From assembly GCA_943787265.1 (NCBI GenBank), contig CALSLT010000002.1, positions 327,254 through 391,253 of the forward strand: a stretch of DNA of 64,000 nt, given 5' to 3'. A program made the position numbers and the translations under genes. This document shows, in pieces, positions 51,857-61,500 of the stretch. Every line of letters starts with the position of its first letter. The stretch's first letter is position 1. The DNA is from an uncultured Planctomycetaceae bacterium (GTDB lineage Bacteria; Planctomycetota; Planctomycetia; Planctomycetales; Planctomycetaceae). The notes under the pieces were generated by a model. It searched no databases. It had not been told where the DNA came from and worked only from the letters and a program-made list of their open reading frames with translations.

Positions 51857-52903
51857 TCATTCTGCATTTGTGAATGGGCGTCGACAGCAGGGGCACTCGC
51901 CGTCGATTCCTCGGGCAAGACTTATGAATGCCGTTGGCTGAGGTATTGTCATGATCGCTTTGAAAGCCAGTGGGTCGCGATGCGCGTAGTGGCGATAGGT
52001 GACTCCGCCGACTGAGTGTCCCAGGATCTCGATCGAAGATTCGGGCATGTGTTCGTCGTAGTACGTGGCACAGGTCTTGCGAAGGTCTTTGAGTTGCCAC
52101 GGTTCTTCCTTGCCGGATTCGATGTTCAGCCGAGGCTTCACTCCTGCAAGATCGCAAAGCAGACGAAATCTCGTATTCGGGCGGGAACTGCCGCCAGAAA
52201 CTACCGCAGCGTTTGGGTCGAGATCATCCGGCATGATACTTTTGACGTGTGCATGAACCGTACGATTCATGGGCCTATAGAACGTCTTGCCGGTTTTGAC
52301 GCGACGATAATAGATCCATCCCCATCGCGACTGACCCTTCGCCTGGCCGTCGGGCGATTGACGGTCCCACGATATATGGCGCCAGAGGATTGGTTCATGG
52401 CATGGTGCGGATTTCCAGATCGTTCCAGTATCCAAACCGTAATTAAAGAAAAGGACAAGTGCCGCTCGCCAGTATCGACCCACTGATAGCGGAAGGTCCC
52501 AGCCCCGTGGTCGAGGAATGTTGTACGTGGCGAAGTACAAAGCATTGAGTTCCGGTTTGGTCAGGTAGTGCAGTCCGGCAACGTCACGCTGCGGCCGTGG
52601 CTGCGGGAAACGCGGAAGCGACTCAATCAAATCCTGCTCCCATGCCCATGAGATCACAGCTCGCAGATTTTCACGCGCCTTGTTGGCTGTGCGTTCGGGA
52701 TTGGCGCCTTCGTCCAGAACGGCATGTTCGTGTACCCAGTCCAGGAATTCCCGGATGACTCGACGCGTCAATTCTTCGACGGGCACTCCACCACCCCAGC
52801 GGTTCCATTTTCTTAACGTCGCAAAATGTTCATCACGGCTTCCCTGCGACAGACTTCGGGCACGGATGTAGTTTTCGACAGCGGACTCAAGGTTTGTCGA
52901 CAT
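51857..52903 (-). CDS. Tyrosine recombinase (planctomycete type)
   Basis: This 348-residue protein has a SAM-like core-binding domain (residues 1-120, SLSQGSRDEHFATLRKWNRW) and a catalytic domain with LKDLRKTCATYYDEHM, EILGHSVGGVTYRHYAHR (nucleophile Tyr in YRHYAHR) and a C-terminal zinc-finger-like CPCCRR. The box-I region, where GLRxGE is expected, reads FNYGLDTGTIWKSAP without arginine, and the HxxR box reads KDLR. This is therefore a divergent recombinase branch that I recall as common in planctomycetes. Its stop codon lies 50 bases from the intron and next to repeat copy B, in whose reading frame the repeat continues. It is probably part of a mobile unit with that repeat. Confidence 0.82.
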   Translation of the reverse strand: MSTNLESAVENYIRARSLSQGSRDEHFATLRKWNRWGGGVPVEELTRRVIREFLDWVHEHAVLDEGANPERTANKARENLRAVISWAWEQDLIESLPRFPQPRPQRDVAGLHYLTKPELNALYFATYNIPRPRGWDLPLSVGRYWRAALVLFFNYGLDTGTIWKSAPCHEPILWRHISWDRQSPDGQAKGQSRWGWIYYRRVKTGKTFYRPMNRTVHAHVKSIMPDDLDPNAAVVSGGSSRPNTRFRLLCDLAGVKPRLNIESGKEEPWQLKDLRKTCATYYDEHMPESSIEILGHSVGGVTYRHYAHRDPLAFKAIMTIPQPTAFISLARGIDGECPCCRRPFTNAE

Positions 52904-53622
52904 CGGCAGGCTCCCGAGCCGCCAACTTGCGCGTCATGCTGAATCCAGTCCGTCGACCGCTCTGTTGTGCATCCTGCCGGACATCCCGTCACGTGTGGTT
53001 GAAGATCCAAGACAGAGAACCATCCTGCCAAGTCCGTCCAGCAATCGTCGAGCCGCATTTGCGGTGTGCCGATCCGAAGAGCCACGGTGACTCAAACTGT
53101 AGGTCGATCAGTCAGTGGTCTCGGCCAACACGGCCCGCGAATCTGCTCCGGGCTGGTCGACCGACGCGCCGAAAACTGACGACAGTCGGGAGCAAAGAGG
53201 CCATTGATTGTGTGGCCAATCTGATCACAGCAGTTACATGCTTCTCTCATCTCAACTTGCTGCTGGTCGATCCGACATCCGCGCGCAACGGGATTGGCTG
53301 GCCGTTTTTTCGCAGCGAAGACTGGAAGGAATGGGTCGATTACATCGCGCGCTCACTGCGCGGAACTGGCCGACGAAAAGAACACGAAGTTGCCGTGCCA
53401 TCGCAGAGCCCTCGCGACTGATAGAGGATGGAAGCCGATCCAATCAGTCTAACGGAGCGAAAACCGAACACCTAGCCTGCTCCCCCCCGTGAAGCGCCCC
53501 TAATTTCCCCGCTCTTGTACGCCGCGAATCGAATTGCCCTCACTCCTATGTCATTTGGCCGATGCGGGTTTCGTATTATCTGTGGCCAAACAATGTATTC
53601 ATAATGTTCCATTGTTGCCGCA
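52904..53622. other. Region with repeat copy C, no supported gene
   Basis: A plus-strand frame stays open over 52894-53421. Its middle part is repeat copy C, and its ends (HVWLKIQDREPSCQV, FFRSEDWKEWVDYIARSL) show no recognised domain. I treat it as repeat-derived open sequence. Promoter sequences for the recombinase at 52903 should be here. Confidence 0.45.
53150..53229 (+). repeat. Dispersed repeat, copy C (uninterrupted)
   Basis: This copy reads CTCCGGGCTGGTCGACCGAC and onward without interruption, and therefore serves as the empty-site reference for the group II intron in copy B. Its translation ANLLRAGRPTRRKLTTVGS then CVANLITAVTC aligns with the other copies. Confidence 0.7.
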
Positions 53623-55251
53623 TCATTCTGTCGCGTCGGCAGATTTCACCGTGTGCTGCAACTGCACATCACCGTTGATGTCTCGGATCTCGAATGTGAT
53701 CTTTGGCGTCGGCTGATCCCATGCGATGTTGATGACGCCGTAGTTTTCTTTGTGGTACGTCTTTGGCAGAAAGCGGAACCGATTCTTTGTGGGTGTGCCG
53801 CGCTGATGCAGTTGGTTGAAACTGCTAGAGGTGAAATCGTATAGACGGTTGGGCGCGACATCGTCCAGCGCTGATAGTTCTGACCAGTGACGATCGCCGC
53901 TGATGAAGATGACGTTGTTGGCTTTTGTTGTTTTCAGAAGGTTCAGCATTCGTTGGCGTTCTCGCGGGAGATTGGACCATGTTTCCTGGCCGGCATCTTC
54001 GGCGATGAACTGTATGCTGCTGGCGATGATTCGCACGTCCGCCGGTTGACGGAGCTGTGCTTCCAGCCATTTCCATTGTGCGTCACCCAGCATCGTTTTT
54101 GCCGGATCATCGTCCGGCATCCATGACCCGCCGACGCGCTTTTCGCCTCGTTTCAGCGGAGATCGAAAGAAACGCGTGTCGAGCAGAATCACCTGCAGCT
54201 TTTCCCCCGTCGGTCCGAACAAATGAACGTCGTAAACACCGGAACGTGATCGTGATGCGGGTGATTCGGCGTCCGCTTCGCCGAGCCAGAAGTTTTCGAA
54301 GATCTGTTCGGACTCTTTTCGCATCGGGTAATCAGCACCGCCGTCGTTGACGCCGAAGTCATGATCGTCCCAGGTGGCTAAAGTCGGACAGCTGGCTCGA
54401 AGTCGTTGAAATCCCGCGTCGGCACCCAGTTTTGCGTATTTTGCTCGCAACACATCCATGTCTTCTGTGTCGCCATAGATGTTGTCGCCCAGAAAGATCA
54501 TCAGCTCGGGATTTTGATCCGTGAGCGTTTCCAGGATGGGCATCGGCCTGTCCTGTTTGATGCAGGAGCCGAACAGGATTCGGCTGACCGTCGTGGATTC
54601 ACTGCGTTGTGGCAGCACAGTGCGAATCGAAGCCGCCACCTGTTCCGCCAGCCTGTTGTAGCCGTCTGATTTAAAATGGACGTCACCGGGCTTCGTGAAC
54701 AACTCAGGGGCGAACGAACGCGTCAACCTGTTGAGATCATTGAATTGTACGTCGTGATTCTGCATGACTCGCGCGGCGGCGGCGTTGTAGCTCAGGTCGT
54801 CATTTAGTTTGCGACCCGCTTCGCCTTCAGGAATGACTGTCGTATTCGCCCAGATCAGTACGGCCCCGGTTTTTCGCAGCCGCGTGACAAGTTGATCCAG
54901 ATTCTTTTCGTACTGTTCCAAAGACGTTGTCAGCGTGCCTCGAACTTTGTCCCGGCGGCCCTGAACCTTTGATTCGGGGTGGCGATAGCACAGGTCCCAC
55001 AGCCCCCAGTTGAAGTGGATCACATCCCACTGCGTGTCACCCAGCCATTTGTCAAGCTGCCTGACACCGGTGCCTGAGTGCTGCGCGTTGCCACGATTAT
55101 GAACGACGTTGGCTTCATCCTTCATTAGCTTCACAACATGCGGCGTGTAGCCCAGCGAGATTGAATCACCGATGATAAGGACGTTGGGTTTGTCCGCGGC
55201 AGCTGTGCAACAGCTGCTGATGACGGCGAACAGGAATGTGATTCTCTTCAT
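53623..55251 (-). CDS. SGNH hydrolase fused to PhoD-like phosphatase
   Basis: This 542-residue protein has a signal peptide (FLFAVISSCCTAAA). The first domain (about 20-215) is an SGNH/GDSL hydrolase: nucleophile in IIGDSISLGYTP (S30), NRGNAQHSGTG, HFNWGLWDL and the terminal GDVHFKSDGYNRLAEQ. The second domain (about 225-535) is a PhoD-like metallophosphatase: FGSCIKQ, FLGDNIYGDTED, WDDHDFGVNDGG, LDTRFFRSPL, FISGDRHWSEL. The combination could remove acyl and phosphate groups from one extracellular substrate. I start at the ATG at 55251, preceded by GGAG nine bases upstream; the frame is open further up, but that part is antisense-frame noise over a transposase remnant. Confidence 0.88.
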   Translation of the reverse strand: MKRITFLFAVISSCCTAAADKPNVLIIGDSISLGYTPHVVKLMKDEANVVHNRGNAQHSGTGVRQLDKWLGDTQWDVIHFNWGLWDLCYRHPESKVQGRRDKVRGTLTTSLEQYEKNLDQLVTRLRKTGAVLIWANTTVIPEGEAGRKLNDDLSYNAAAARVMQNHDVQFNDLNRLTRSFAPELFTKPGDVHFKSDGYNRLAEQVAASIRTVLPQRSESTTVSRILFGSCIKQDRPMPILETLTDQNPELMIFLGDNIYGDTEDMDVLRAKYAKLGADAGFQRLRASCPTLATWDDHDFGVNDGGADYPMRKESEQIFENFWLGEADAESPASRSRSGVYDVHLFGPTGEKLQVILLDTRFFRSPLKRGEKRVGGSWMPDDDPAKTMLGDAQWKWLEAQLRQPADVRIIASSIQFIAEDAGQETWSNLPRERQRMLNLLKTTKANNVIFISGDRHWSELSALDDVAPNRLYDFTSSSFNQLHQRGTPTKNRFRFLPKTYHKENYGVINIAWDQPTPKITFEIRDINGDVQLQHTVKSADATE

Positions 55252-55292
55252 GTGTGTCTTCTCCGTGTTCATTCGGGAACGCTTCACGGGGT

Positions 55293-55893
55293 TCAGGCTG
55301 GGGTTTCGGTTTTTAGGTCTAAATTGTACTCGATGTCTTCGATAGCCAGGCGATACTCTGTCGATTTCTGTAAACGTATTTTGGCACGGCGAATCAGATT
55401 GGATGCACTGTCGAGGTGAGCCAAACCGAATCTCTTTGACAAGCTCGCAATCGTCTCGCCTGTCCAACGTCGACACAACAAGGCTGCAATTTCACGTCCC
55501 GCTGCCAGACTTCGGAAGCCAATGTACTCGGTCGAGCAGACCTCGTGGTAGAATGCCGTTTCCTCGACGATCTGCTGTCACTGCTTTGAGTCGGCGACTT
55601 GTCCGCTGTCGCTTTTGATCGTCGTCCGACTGCGCCAGTGCGATCGCCTTCTTTAAGAATGACTCGCTGCCAGGCACCCAGCCAATGAGTGCCGACGTGA
55701 GCGGATTCTCAGGATCGATGCGTCCTGCCTTGACGTATTGTCGATAAGCGGCGGCAGGGTCTTTTCCGCCATTTTGCGATTGCCAATAATTGTGCAATTC
55801 ATCGTACTGAACCCAGTCAACACGCGACGTCTTACGTGCGAACCCTGGGTAACTGCTATGTGCGGCGTTGTTTCGCTCCTTGATCCGGCCTGC
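55293..55893 (-). pseudogene. REP-associated tyrosine transposase (RAYT) remnant
   Basis: Minus-strand reading gives HSSYPGFARKTSRVDWVQYD, GGKDPAAAYRQYVKAGRIDP, LIGWVPGSESFLKKAIALAQ; after a frameshift near 55560 it continues FYHEVCSTEYIGFRSLAAGR, REIAALLCRRWTGETIASLS and KRFGLAHLDSASNLIRRA. These match the middle and the DnaA-like C-terminal helix-turn-helix of RAYT/IS200-related Y1 transposases. The catalytic N-terminal HUH domain is absent; its place is taken by the 3' end of the neighbouring gene. It is a dead fragment. Confidence 0.72.
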
Positions 55894-55897
55894 CTGG

Positions 55898-58573
55898 CTA
55901 ATTCGGATATTTGCCGATGAAGAAATCATCAACATAGAAACTCGCGCCGCGTTCCTGGTTCTTGACGATGACGAGCATGCTGACCTGCTTCGCGCCTTGC
56001 GGGACGATGTAGTACAGCATGAATTGATTCCAGCGATCGGCCGATTCTTCCAGGTTGAATACGGTTCGCGAAAAGATACCGCCGGTTTGGTCGCGCGCGA
56101 TCATGTGCACGCTGTAGTTGCCTGCTCCTGCATTCCGTTTGTACCACAAGCTGCAGCGCAAGCGGTCGCCGGGCTCCAGGCTGATTCCTCTCGCCTCCTT
56201 GATCACCGAGCCGCTCTGCGTTCCCCAGAAGGAGAACGAGTACTTGCCGCCGTGCTTTTCCTGATCTGAAAAATTGCAGCGGAACGGTGTGCCCGGACTT
56301 TGGAACAACGTGACTCCCTGCGACCGGAACTGGGTGACCAGCTCGCGGCCGGTTTTGGTTTCGACCACGTCATCCGCCAGATCTCCTGTCGGCCCGCTTT
56401 GCTCAAAGCCCGGATCGGCCGCCCGGTTTTCAATCGTTTCGCCAGCGTTGAATTGGCGGACATCGGCGTAGATCTTTTGCAGGATGGGATCATCTTCGGC
56501 CGCGATGACTTTCCGCCACCAAGCGTCGGGTTGTTTGGTCAGATTGTTTTCGAGGCCGGTTACCAGCCGGGACAAGACTTCCGGCAAGAGATCGCCTTTG
56601 ATGAATTTCCGATACAGGCCGCGCCGGGAATCAAAGTCGGCGTAGGCTCCGGGTGCCTTGCCTTCGACGGTTGAATGTTTGAAAGCGATGAGGTCACGGT
56701 TCGCCTTGATGGCTCTGGATGCCTCGTTGATCAGTTCATTTGGGGAAAGTCTACTGCTGTCGTTTTGGCTTCCGCGAAAAACATTTTCAGTCGCGTGATG
56801 CGTCACGGTGCCGTGATGGGCCAACGTGAAGACGGATCGGACAATGCTGATCCGTTGGTGAAACACGGAGTCGGCGGGAACGCGTTCAAGCGCGGCACTC
56901 AGGCGGGACAGGGCGCGGGCGGATGAAGCCGGCGGCAGGACCTCGAACTGTTCCATGCGTTCACGCAGGGAGACCATGAGGTCACGTCCGAACGGATGCG
57001 TCGTGCCGTTCGCTTCGAGATACGCTTCGAAGCCGCGTTCCAGGATTTGATGAAACTCCTTCATCTCGGCGCTCGCCGGCCCGAAGAAGAGTCGGCAGTA
57101 CTCGTCCAGCAACGCATCGGGATCGATTCTTGGATCCCAGGTCAGTTCACTGATGGTATGGCCGACCATGCATTCGAGAGGGTAATTGCCGGCATACTCC
57201 ATGTAGAAATGACGGCCCAGATCCTTTTGGACGAGGTAGTCGATCCGTCGCTTGATCAATCCGGGATACAGCATCGGCATGATTCGCCAATATCCGTGGT
57301 GATGATAGTACATGCCCATGTGCCGTATGCCCGTGGCCGCCCATCGGTCGATCACCTCGAAGGTGTTCTCACTGCCAACGTAAACCGGCATGAGCATGGA
57401 ATGGGGTTTTACGGTTTTCGGCGGCTGCCGTACCGGGCCGTATCCCAGGAACGCGAGGAGCCGATCCGGGTGTTGCTCATAGACCTTCTCCGCGACGCGA
57501 TTGTTGAAGCGGATGTAGCGGTCGCTGATGTCCACGCGTCCGTTGATGTCGGTCGTTGGCAAATCGAGCGCTTTGCAGTTCTCACAATGGCATTCCCCGT
57601 AGCCGTCATTGACCGAGAGGCTCTCGGCGATCTTGTCCTTGTCTCTGGCGAACGTTTCGACAATCGATTTGGCCATGATGCGGGCAACCTCCGGGTTGGA
57701 TACACAAGGCTGCCAGCCGTGTCTCACTGTCTTGCGCGTTCCTCGCGTGTAGACATCCGGAATGAATCGCTTGCCGTTGATGAGCGGGAAGAGCTCTTCT
57801 CGGCCGATGTTGTCCACTGCCCTCATCAGCCGGTAATAGCTTTCGTTGGAGGGGATGGTGTAGTGGAAGCGCCAGAAATACGAGAACCTCACGGTTCGGC
57901 TGAGTGGCCCCTGGGGGCCGCGTGTGTCCGGAGTGGACATGACCAGGCTCAAAAAATACGGCCAGTCGCGCCATTCAATCTGTGGGAGCCGAAACGTTCT
58001 GTGTCGCGGCACGACATCACCGAGGCCGCCGGGATTATCCGGCCAGTATCGGCGGATGCCCGCGTATCGTTTCAGAAAACCGGCAACACCAAGAACTGTC
58101 GCAAGCGGAGTTTCGCCCCGTATGACAAGAACATCAGGGGTCGGTGTTGTGACCAGGTATCCATTGATGTTTCTAAACTCCGAACTGTTGTAAACCAGTT
58201 TCGGCAGCGCGAGGTCCGTCTTCAGCGCTTCCCTGGTATCGCCGACATGAATCTCCCCCAGACCACCAGAAGTGTCTCTCTCTGAAATGATTTCAAATGA
58301 CGCTCCCGTGGAAAGGTCAAGATAGGTCTTCAGCATCTGGCATGCGTGGTCAATTTCACGGACTTTCCGTACGGGTTTGACGATGACACAGCGCGGCTTT
58401 CCATCTTCGGCGATGGTGAAGAATCCGCCTTTTCCCTCCTTGGGCGGAGGAGGATATTGGAAGGCTCCGCGGTCTGCGTCGTCTGCTGCGGATGAAGTCG
58501 TGCTTGAGAACAGCACGGCAACAGCCATTGCCACCGACACGCTCTTGAAGAGCAACTGATGTTGCTTTGACAT
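55898..58573 (-). CDS. Secreted DUF4838 protein (glycoside-hydrolase-like)
   Basis: This 891-residue protein has a signal peptide (SVSVAMAVAVLFSSTTSSAA). An N-terminal domain resembling the accessory domain of alpha-glucuronidases and hexosaminidases comes first (PLATVLGVAGFLKRYAGIRR), then the DUF4838 domain (about 250-640) with NDGYGECHCENCKALD, MYYHHHGYWRIMPMLYPG, MEYA and SELTWDPRIDPDALLDEYCR. A carbohydrate-binding-like beta domain ends it (about 720-890, SLEPGDRLRCSLWYKRN, ASFYVDDFFIGKYPN). It is likely a polysaccharide-acting enzyme; the reaction is not known for DUF4838. The ATG at 58573 is chosen for its signal peptide. It follows the kinase gene by 16 bases on the same strand. Confidence 0.85.
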   Translation of the reverse strand: MSKQHQLLFKSVSVAMAVAVLFSSTTSSAADDADRGAFQYPPPPKEGKGGFFTIAEDGKPRCVIVKPVRKVREIDHACQMLKTYLDLSTGASFEIISERDTSGGLGEIHVGDTREALKTDLALPKLVYNSSEFRNINGYLVTTPTPDVLVIRGETPLATVLGVAGFLKRYAGIRRYWPDNPGGLGDVVPRHRTFRLPQIEWRDWPYFLSLVMSTPDTRGPQGPLSRTVRFSYFWRFHYTIPSNESYYRLMRAVDNIGREELFPLINGKRFIPDVYTRGTRKTVRHGWQPCVSNPEVARIMAKSIVETFARDKDKIAESLSVNDGYGECHCENCKALDLPTTDINGRVDISDRYIRFNNRVAEKVYEQHPDRLLAFLGYGPVRQPPKTVKPHSMLMPVYVGSENTFEVIDRWAATGIRHMGMYYHHHGYWRIMPMLYPGLIKRRIDYLVQKDLGRHFYMEYAGNYPLECMVGHTISELTWDPRIDPDALLDEYCRLFFGPASAEMKEFHQILERGFEAYLEANGTTHPFGRDLMVSLRERMEQFEVLPPASSARALSRLSAALERVPADSVFHQRISIVRSVFTLAHHGTVTHHATENVFRGSQNDSSRLSPNELINEASRAIKANRDLIAFKHSTVEGKAPGAYADFDSRRGLYRKFIKGDLLPEVLSRLVTGLENNLTKQPDAWWRKVIAAEDDPILQKIYADVRQFNAGETIENRAADPGFEQSGPTGDLADDVVETKTGRELVTQFRSQGVTLFQSPGTPFRCNFSDQEKHGGKYSFSFWGTQSGSVIKEARGISLEPGDRLRCSLWYKRNAGAGNYSVHMIARDQTGGIFSRTVFNLEESADRWNQFMLYYIVPQGAKQVSMLVIVKNQERGASFYVDDFFIGKYPN

Positions 58574-58589
58574 ATAACGCATCCTTGAA

Positions 58590-61500
58590 TTAATTAACCG
58601 GTGAGCCGTTGGCCGTAAGGCCACGGGCATCGCGGACAGCTTCTGGTGCCCGGCCGCTGACGCGTTCGTGGACGGCACCGTGCGAATCGAACCCCCAATT
58701 GCGGTACGTACCAATGTGCTGGTCAAAACCCGTCAACGAGAGGTACTCATCGTCGCCTGTGTCGCTGGTTGAGTGCCAAAGAAGGAACTGGTCGTCGAGA
58801 ATCCTGCTGACATCGGCTGATCCAGTGACTGTCCGCAAACTGCCATCAGCACCCTTGAATTCTGCGGCCAATTCCCAGTGACCAACCCAGCAATCGAACA
58901 AGCCCGGGTCGTGTTTCGGCGAGGCATATTCGGCTTCGAAATCCTCGGGCAGGTTGTCTGCGTCAAAGGCGAGCAGTTCAACGTCATCGAACACGGCCTT
59001 TCCCGGGCCGACCATGACGAACGCCAGGCTGACATACGCGGCGTTGGGATGATTCTCGAAGTCGTCGATCATCGTGAGCTGATGCCAGCTCCGGCTGATG
59101 GTTGTTGTACTGCTGCTTCTGCCGTCGATGTAACGGTAATTCTTGTCAAAGTAGAGCAGTCCGAGACGCGCCATGCCGGCTTCGACTTTGACCCACGCGC
59201 GAGCCGCGTATCGAAAGCCGCGATCCACCGGCGGCCGGTTCGTGGGCACTGTGGCGGCGCTTCCGTCACCTTCGATCCTCCAGCTCCGCTTGCCGGTCCT
59301 GCCACCTTCGACGACTTCGAACTTCCAGGCGTCTTTGGGGATCAGGTTTCCATTTCCCCACGTCTTTGGAAATCGCTCGCCGATAGCGGTGCCTTCCAGA
59401 GACGGATCGTTGATCAGATTGACGCCGGCTTTGATCGGGCCTTTGCCATATTCGGGTTGCCACGGTGGCGGTGTCAGGGGCGTTCGCGGTATGTAGAAGT
59501 ATCCCGATACACGCCACTTTTTGTCTTTCTCCCGAATGAGCGCGACCGTCTCGGTGACTCGTGTCCTGGTGAACTGTGTGTCGTATTGGATGTTGACAAA
59601 CTCCTGACCTTCCTCCTCCGTGTACTTGTTCGTCAGGAGCTTTCTCGATTCGAGCTTCCCGGTTGATTGGAACAGGCGCGTGTAGGCGGTGACCAGTGTC
59701 TGCCTGTCGTCGGCCTTTCTAGTTAACTCGGCACAAGCCTCCCAGGCGTCGCCGTATTCGCCAGCGTCTACCAGCTTGAGCCACGCCTGAGCTGCTGTCA
59801 GTGCGGCCTGTTTTTTCTGTTGCGTGGCGGGGTCGTCATCCTGCTTTGGCTCGGGCAACGTCGGTAGAGTGAATGCGGTCCGGGGATCCGGCAGCGGTGT
59901 TGTTCGTTTCGCGGTTTCGTCGAACGTGTCGCCAGCTGCGCGGGTGAACAGGGCACGCAGGGACTCGGGCGCGGTGTCGTACGGGATCGACTGCACCGAG
60001 GCGTCGACCATCAGCACAAGGAGCTCGTCGCCGAAGTCCGACGTGCCGACGGCGCGGATCGGATCATCCTTATCAAAGGACAAATCTTCCGGCTTAGTCC
60101 ACGGCACCGCACGCTCGCGACCAGCATCAACGACGTATGCCGTCCTTTTACGGCCGTCGCCCCTGTCGAACTCGAACATCTTCAATCCCGACCTGCCTTC
60201 GTAGGCCGTTCCTTCGCCAACGACTGCCAGCACCGTCGTCTTTGTCGGGGCGTCCGTGGTTCTGTAAATGTCAGGCACTTGATCGAGAAGTGTCCGGTTG
60301 TGCTCGCTGTCCCAGGGTTCGTCGAGTCGGAACCGATCGTACAGCTCCTCTTGATTGATGTAGGGCAGGATGTGAACCCGCCAGCTTAGGTGTGGCCGGC
60401 CTTCGTCGTCGAAGTCGTCAGCATTCTGCTTCGCCGGCGGAAAGGAATCCTTGTAGTCGTGATAGTTGAGCAGTCCGATGCCGACTTGCCTGAGTAGATT
60501 TAGACGCGCGGTACGCCGATTCGCACGGGCGTTCGGACGTTCCATCACAGCAATAGTTGTCGAACTGAGCCGAGGGTCGAGTTTCACGACGGCACCGGCG
60601 GCGACGAGCATCTTTTGGACCGACTCCAGTAACGGCGCCGGCTCGTCGGTGGTCGCCCGTTCTCCCCGACCGGCGGCGAGCACGACGACTGGTTCCGTGT
60701 ATTTCGCAATGAGCGGCAGCAGTTCCTTTGTCACCAGAGTCAGGTCACCCGCCATTCGAATTCCCGGCCCGCTGATCTCGACGATTTCGCTGTCGGTGCG
60801 TGCGTAGATGACCACGCGAAATTCGTTCTTCCGTGGCCTCTCTCCCTTCGGCCATTCGTTGACCTCCACTGAAAGAGTCACTCTTCTTGCCTTGACCAGC
60901 GGCAGACCATCGGCGTCGCGGCTGGCAAGGGTCAGGACGACCTCGCCCTCACGAACCGCGGTTGAGTACTTGAAACTTTTTAGCTCCAGTTCGCGCTGCT
61001 GACTGCCCTCGATCGTCAGGCCGTGGTCGCCAGCGAGTTCGCTGAGCCTGGCGTAGACGTGCACGATGATCCGCGTGTCGATGTCGTCGATCCAGGACGT
61101 CTCCCGAATCGAATATGGCGGATTAGCAGTCCACCCGCCGACAACTGTGCCGTCCTTTTCGTCCTCGGCAATCTTCCGCACAAACTCCGCCAGGCGGGCT
61201 TCATTGAGAGCGTGGTAGAAGTCTGTCGGATCATCGCGAGTCTTTGGCACCAGTGGTTTCGACCCGAATCGCCTGCCGTCCTTGCTGACGATGACTTTGC
61301 CGGGCAGCAGTTCGACCTTCAGCACAACCTGGTCGCCCCGGCGGAGTTGGAAACTGTCAGTCACCAGTTGGAAATCAGACCCGTCTTGGTGGACGATCAG
61401 TTTCTGGTCACCAGCACGGATTGTCAGCGGCCTGTCGTCGTTCTCCATCGTGATCGTTTGGCCGCTGATCGTGACCTGCAGCGACGGGTCGGTCACCTCG

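Noticed and set aside
55252..55476. Longer N-terminus for the SGNH-PhoD protein
   Set aside because: The upstream part of that frame overlaps the RAYT remnant in another frame and would bury the signal peptide.
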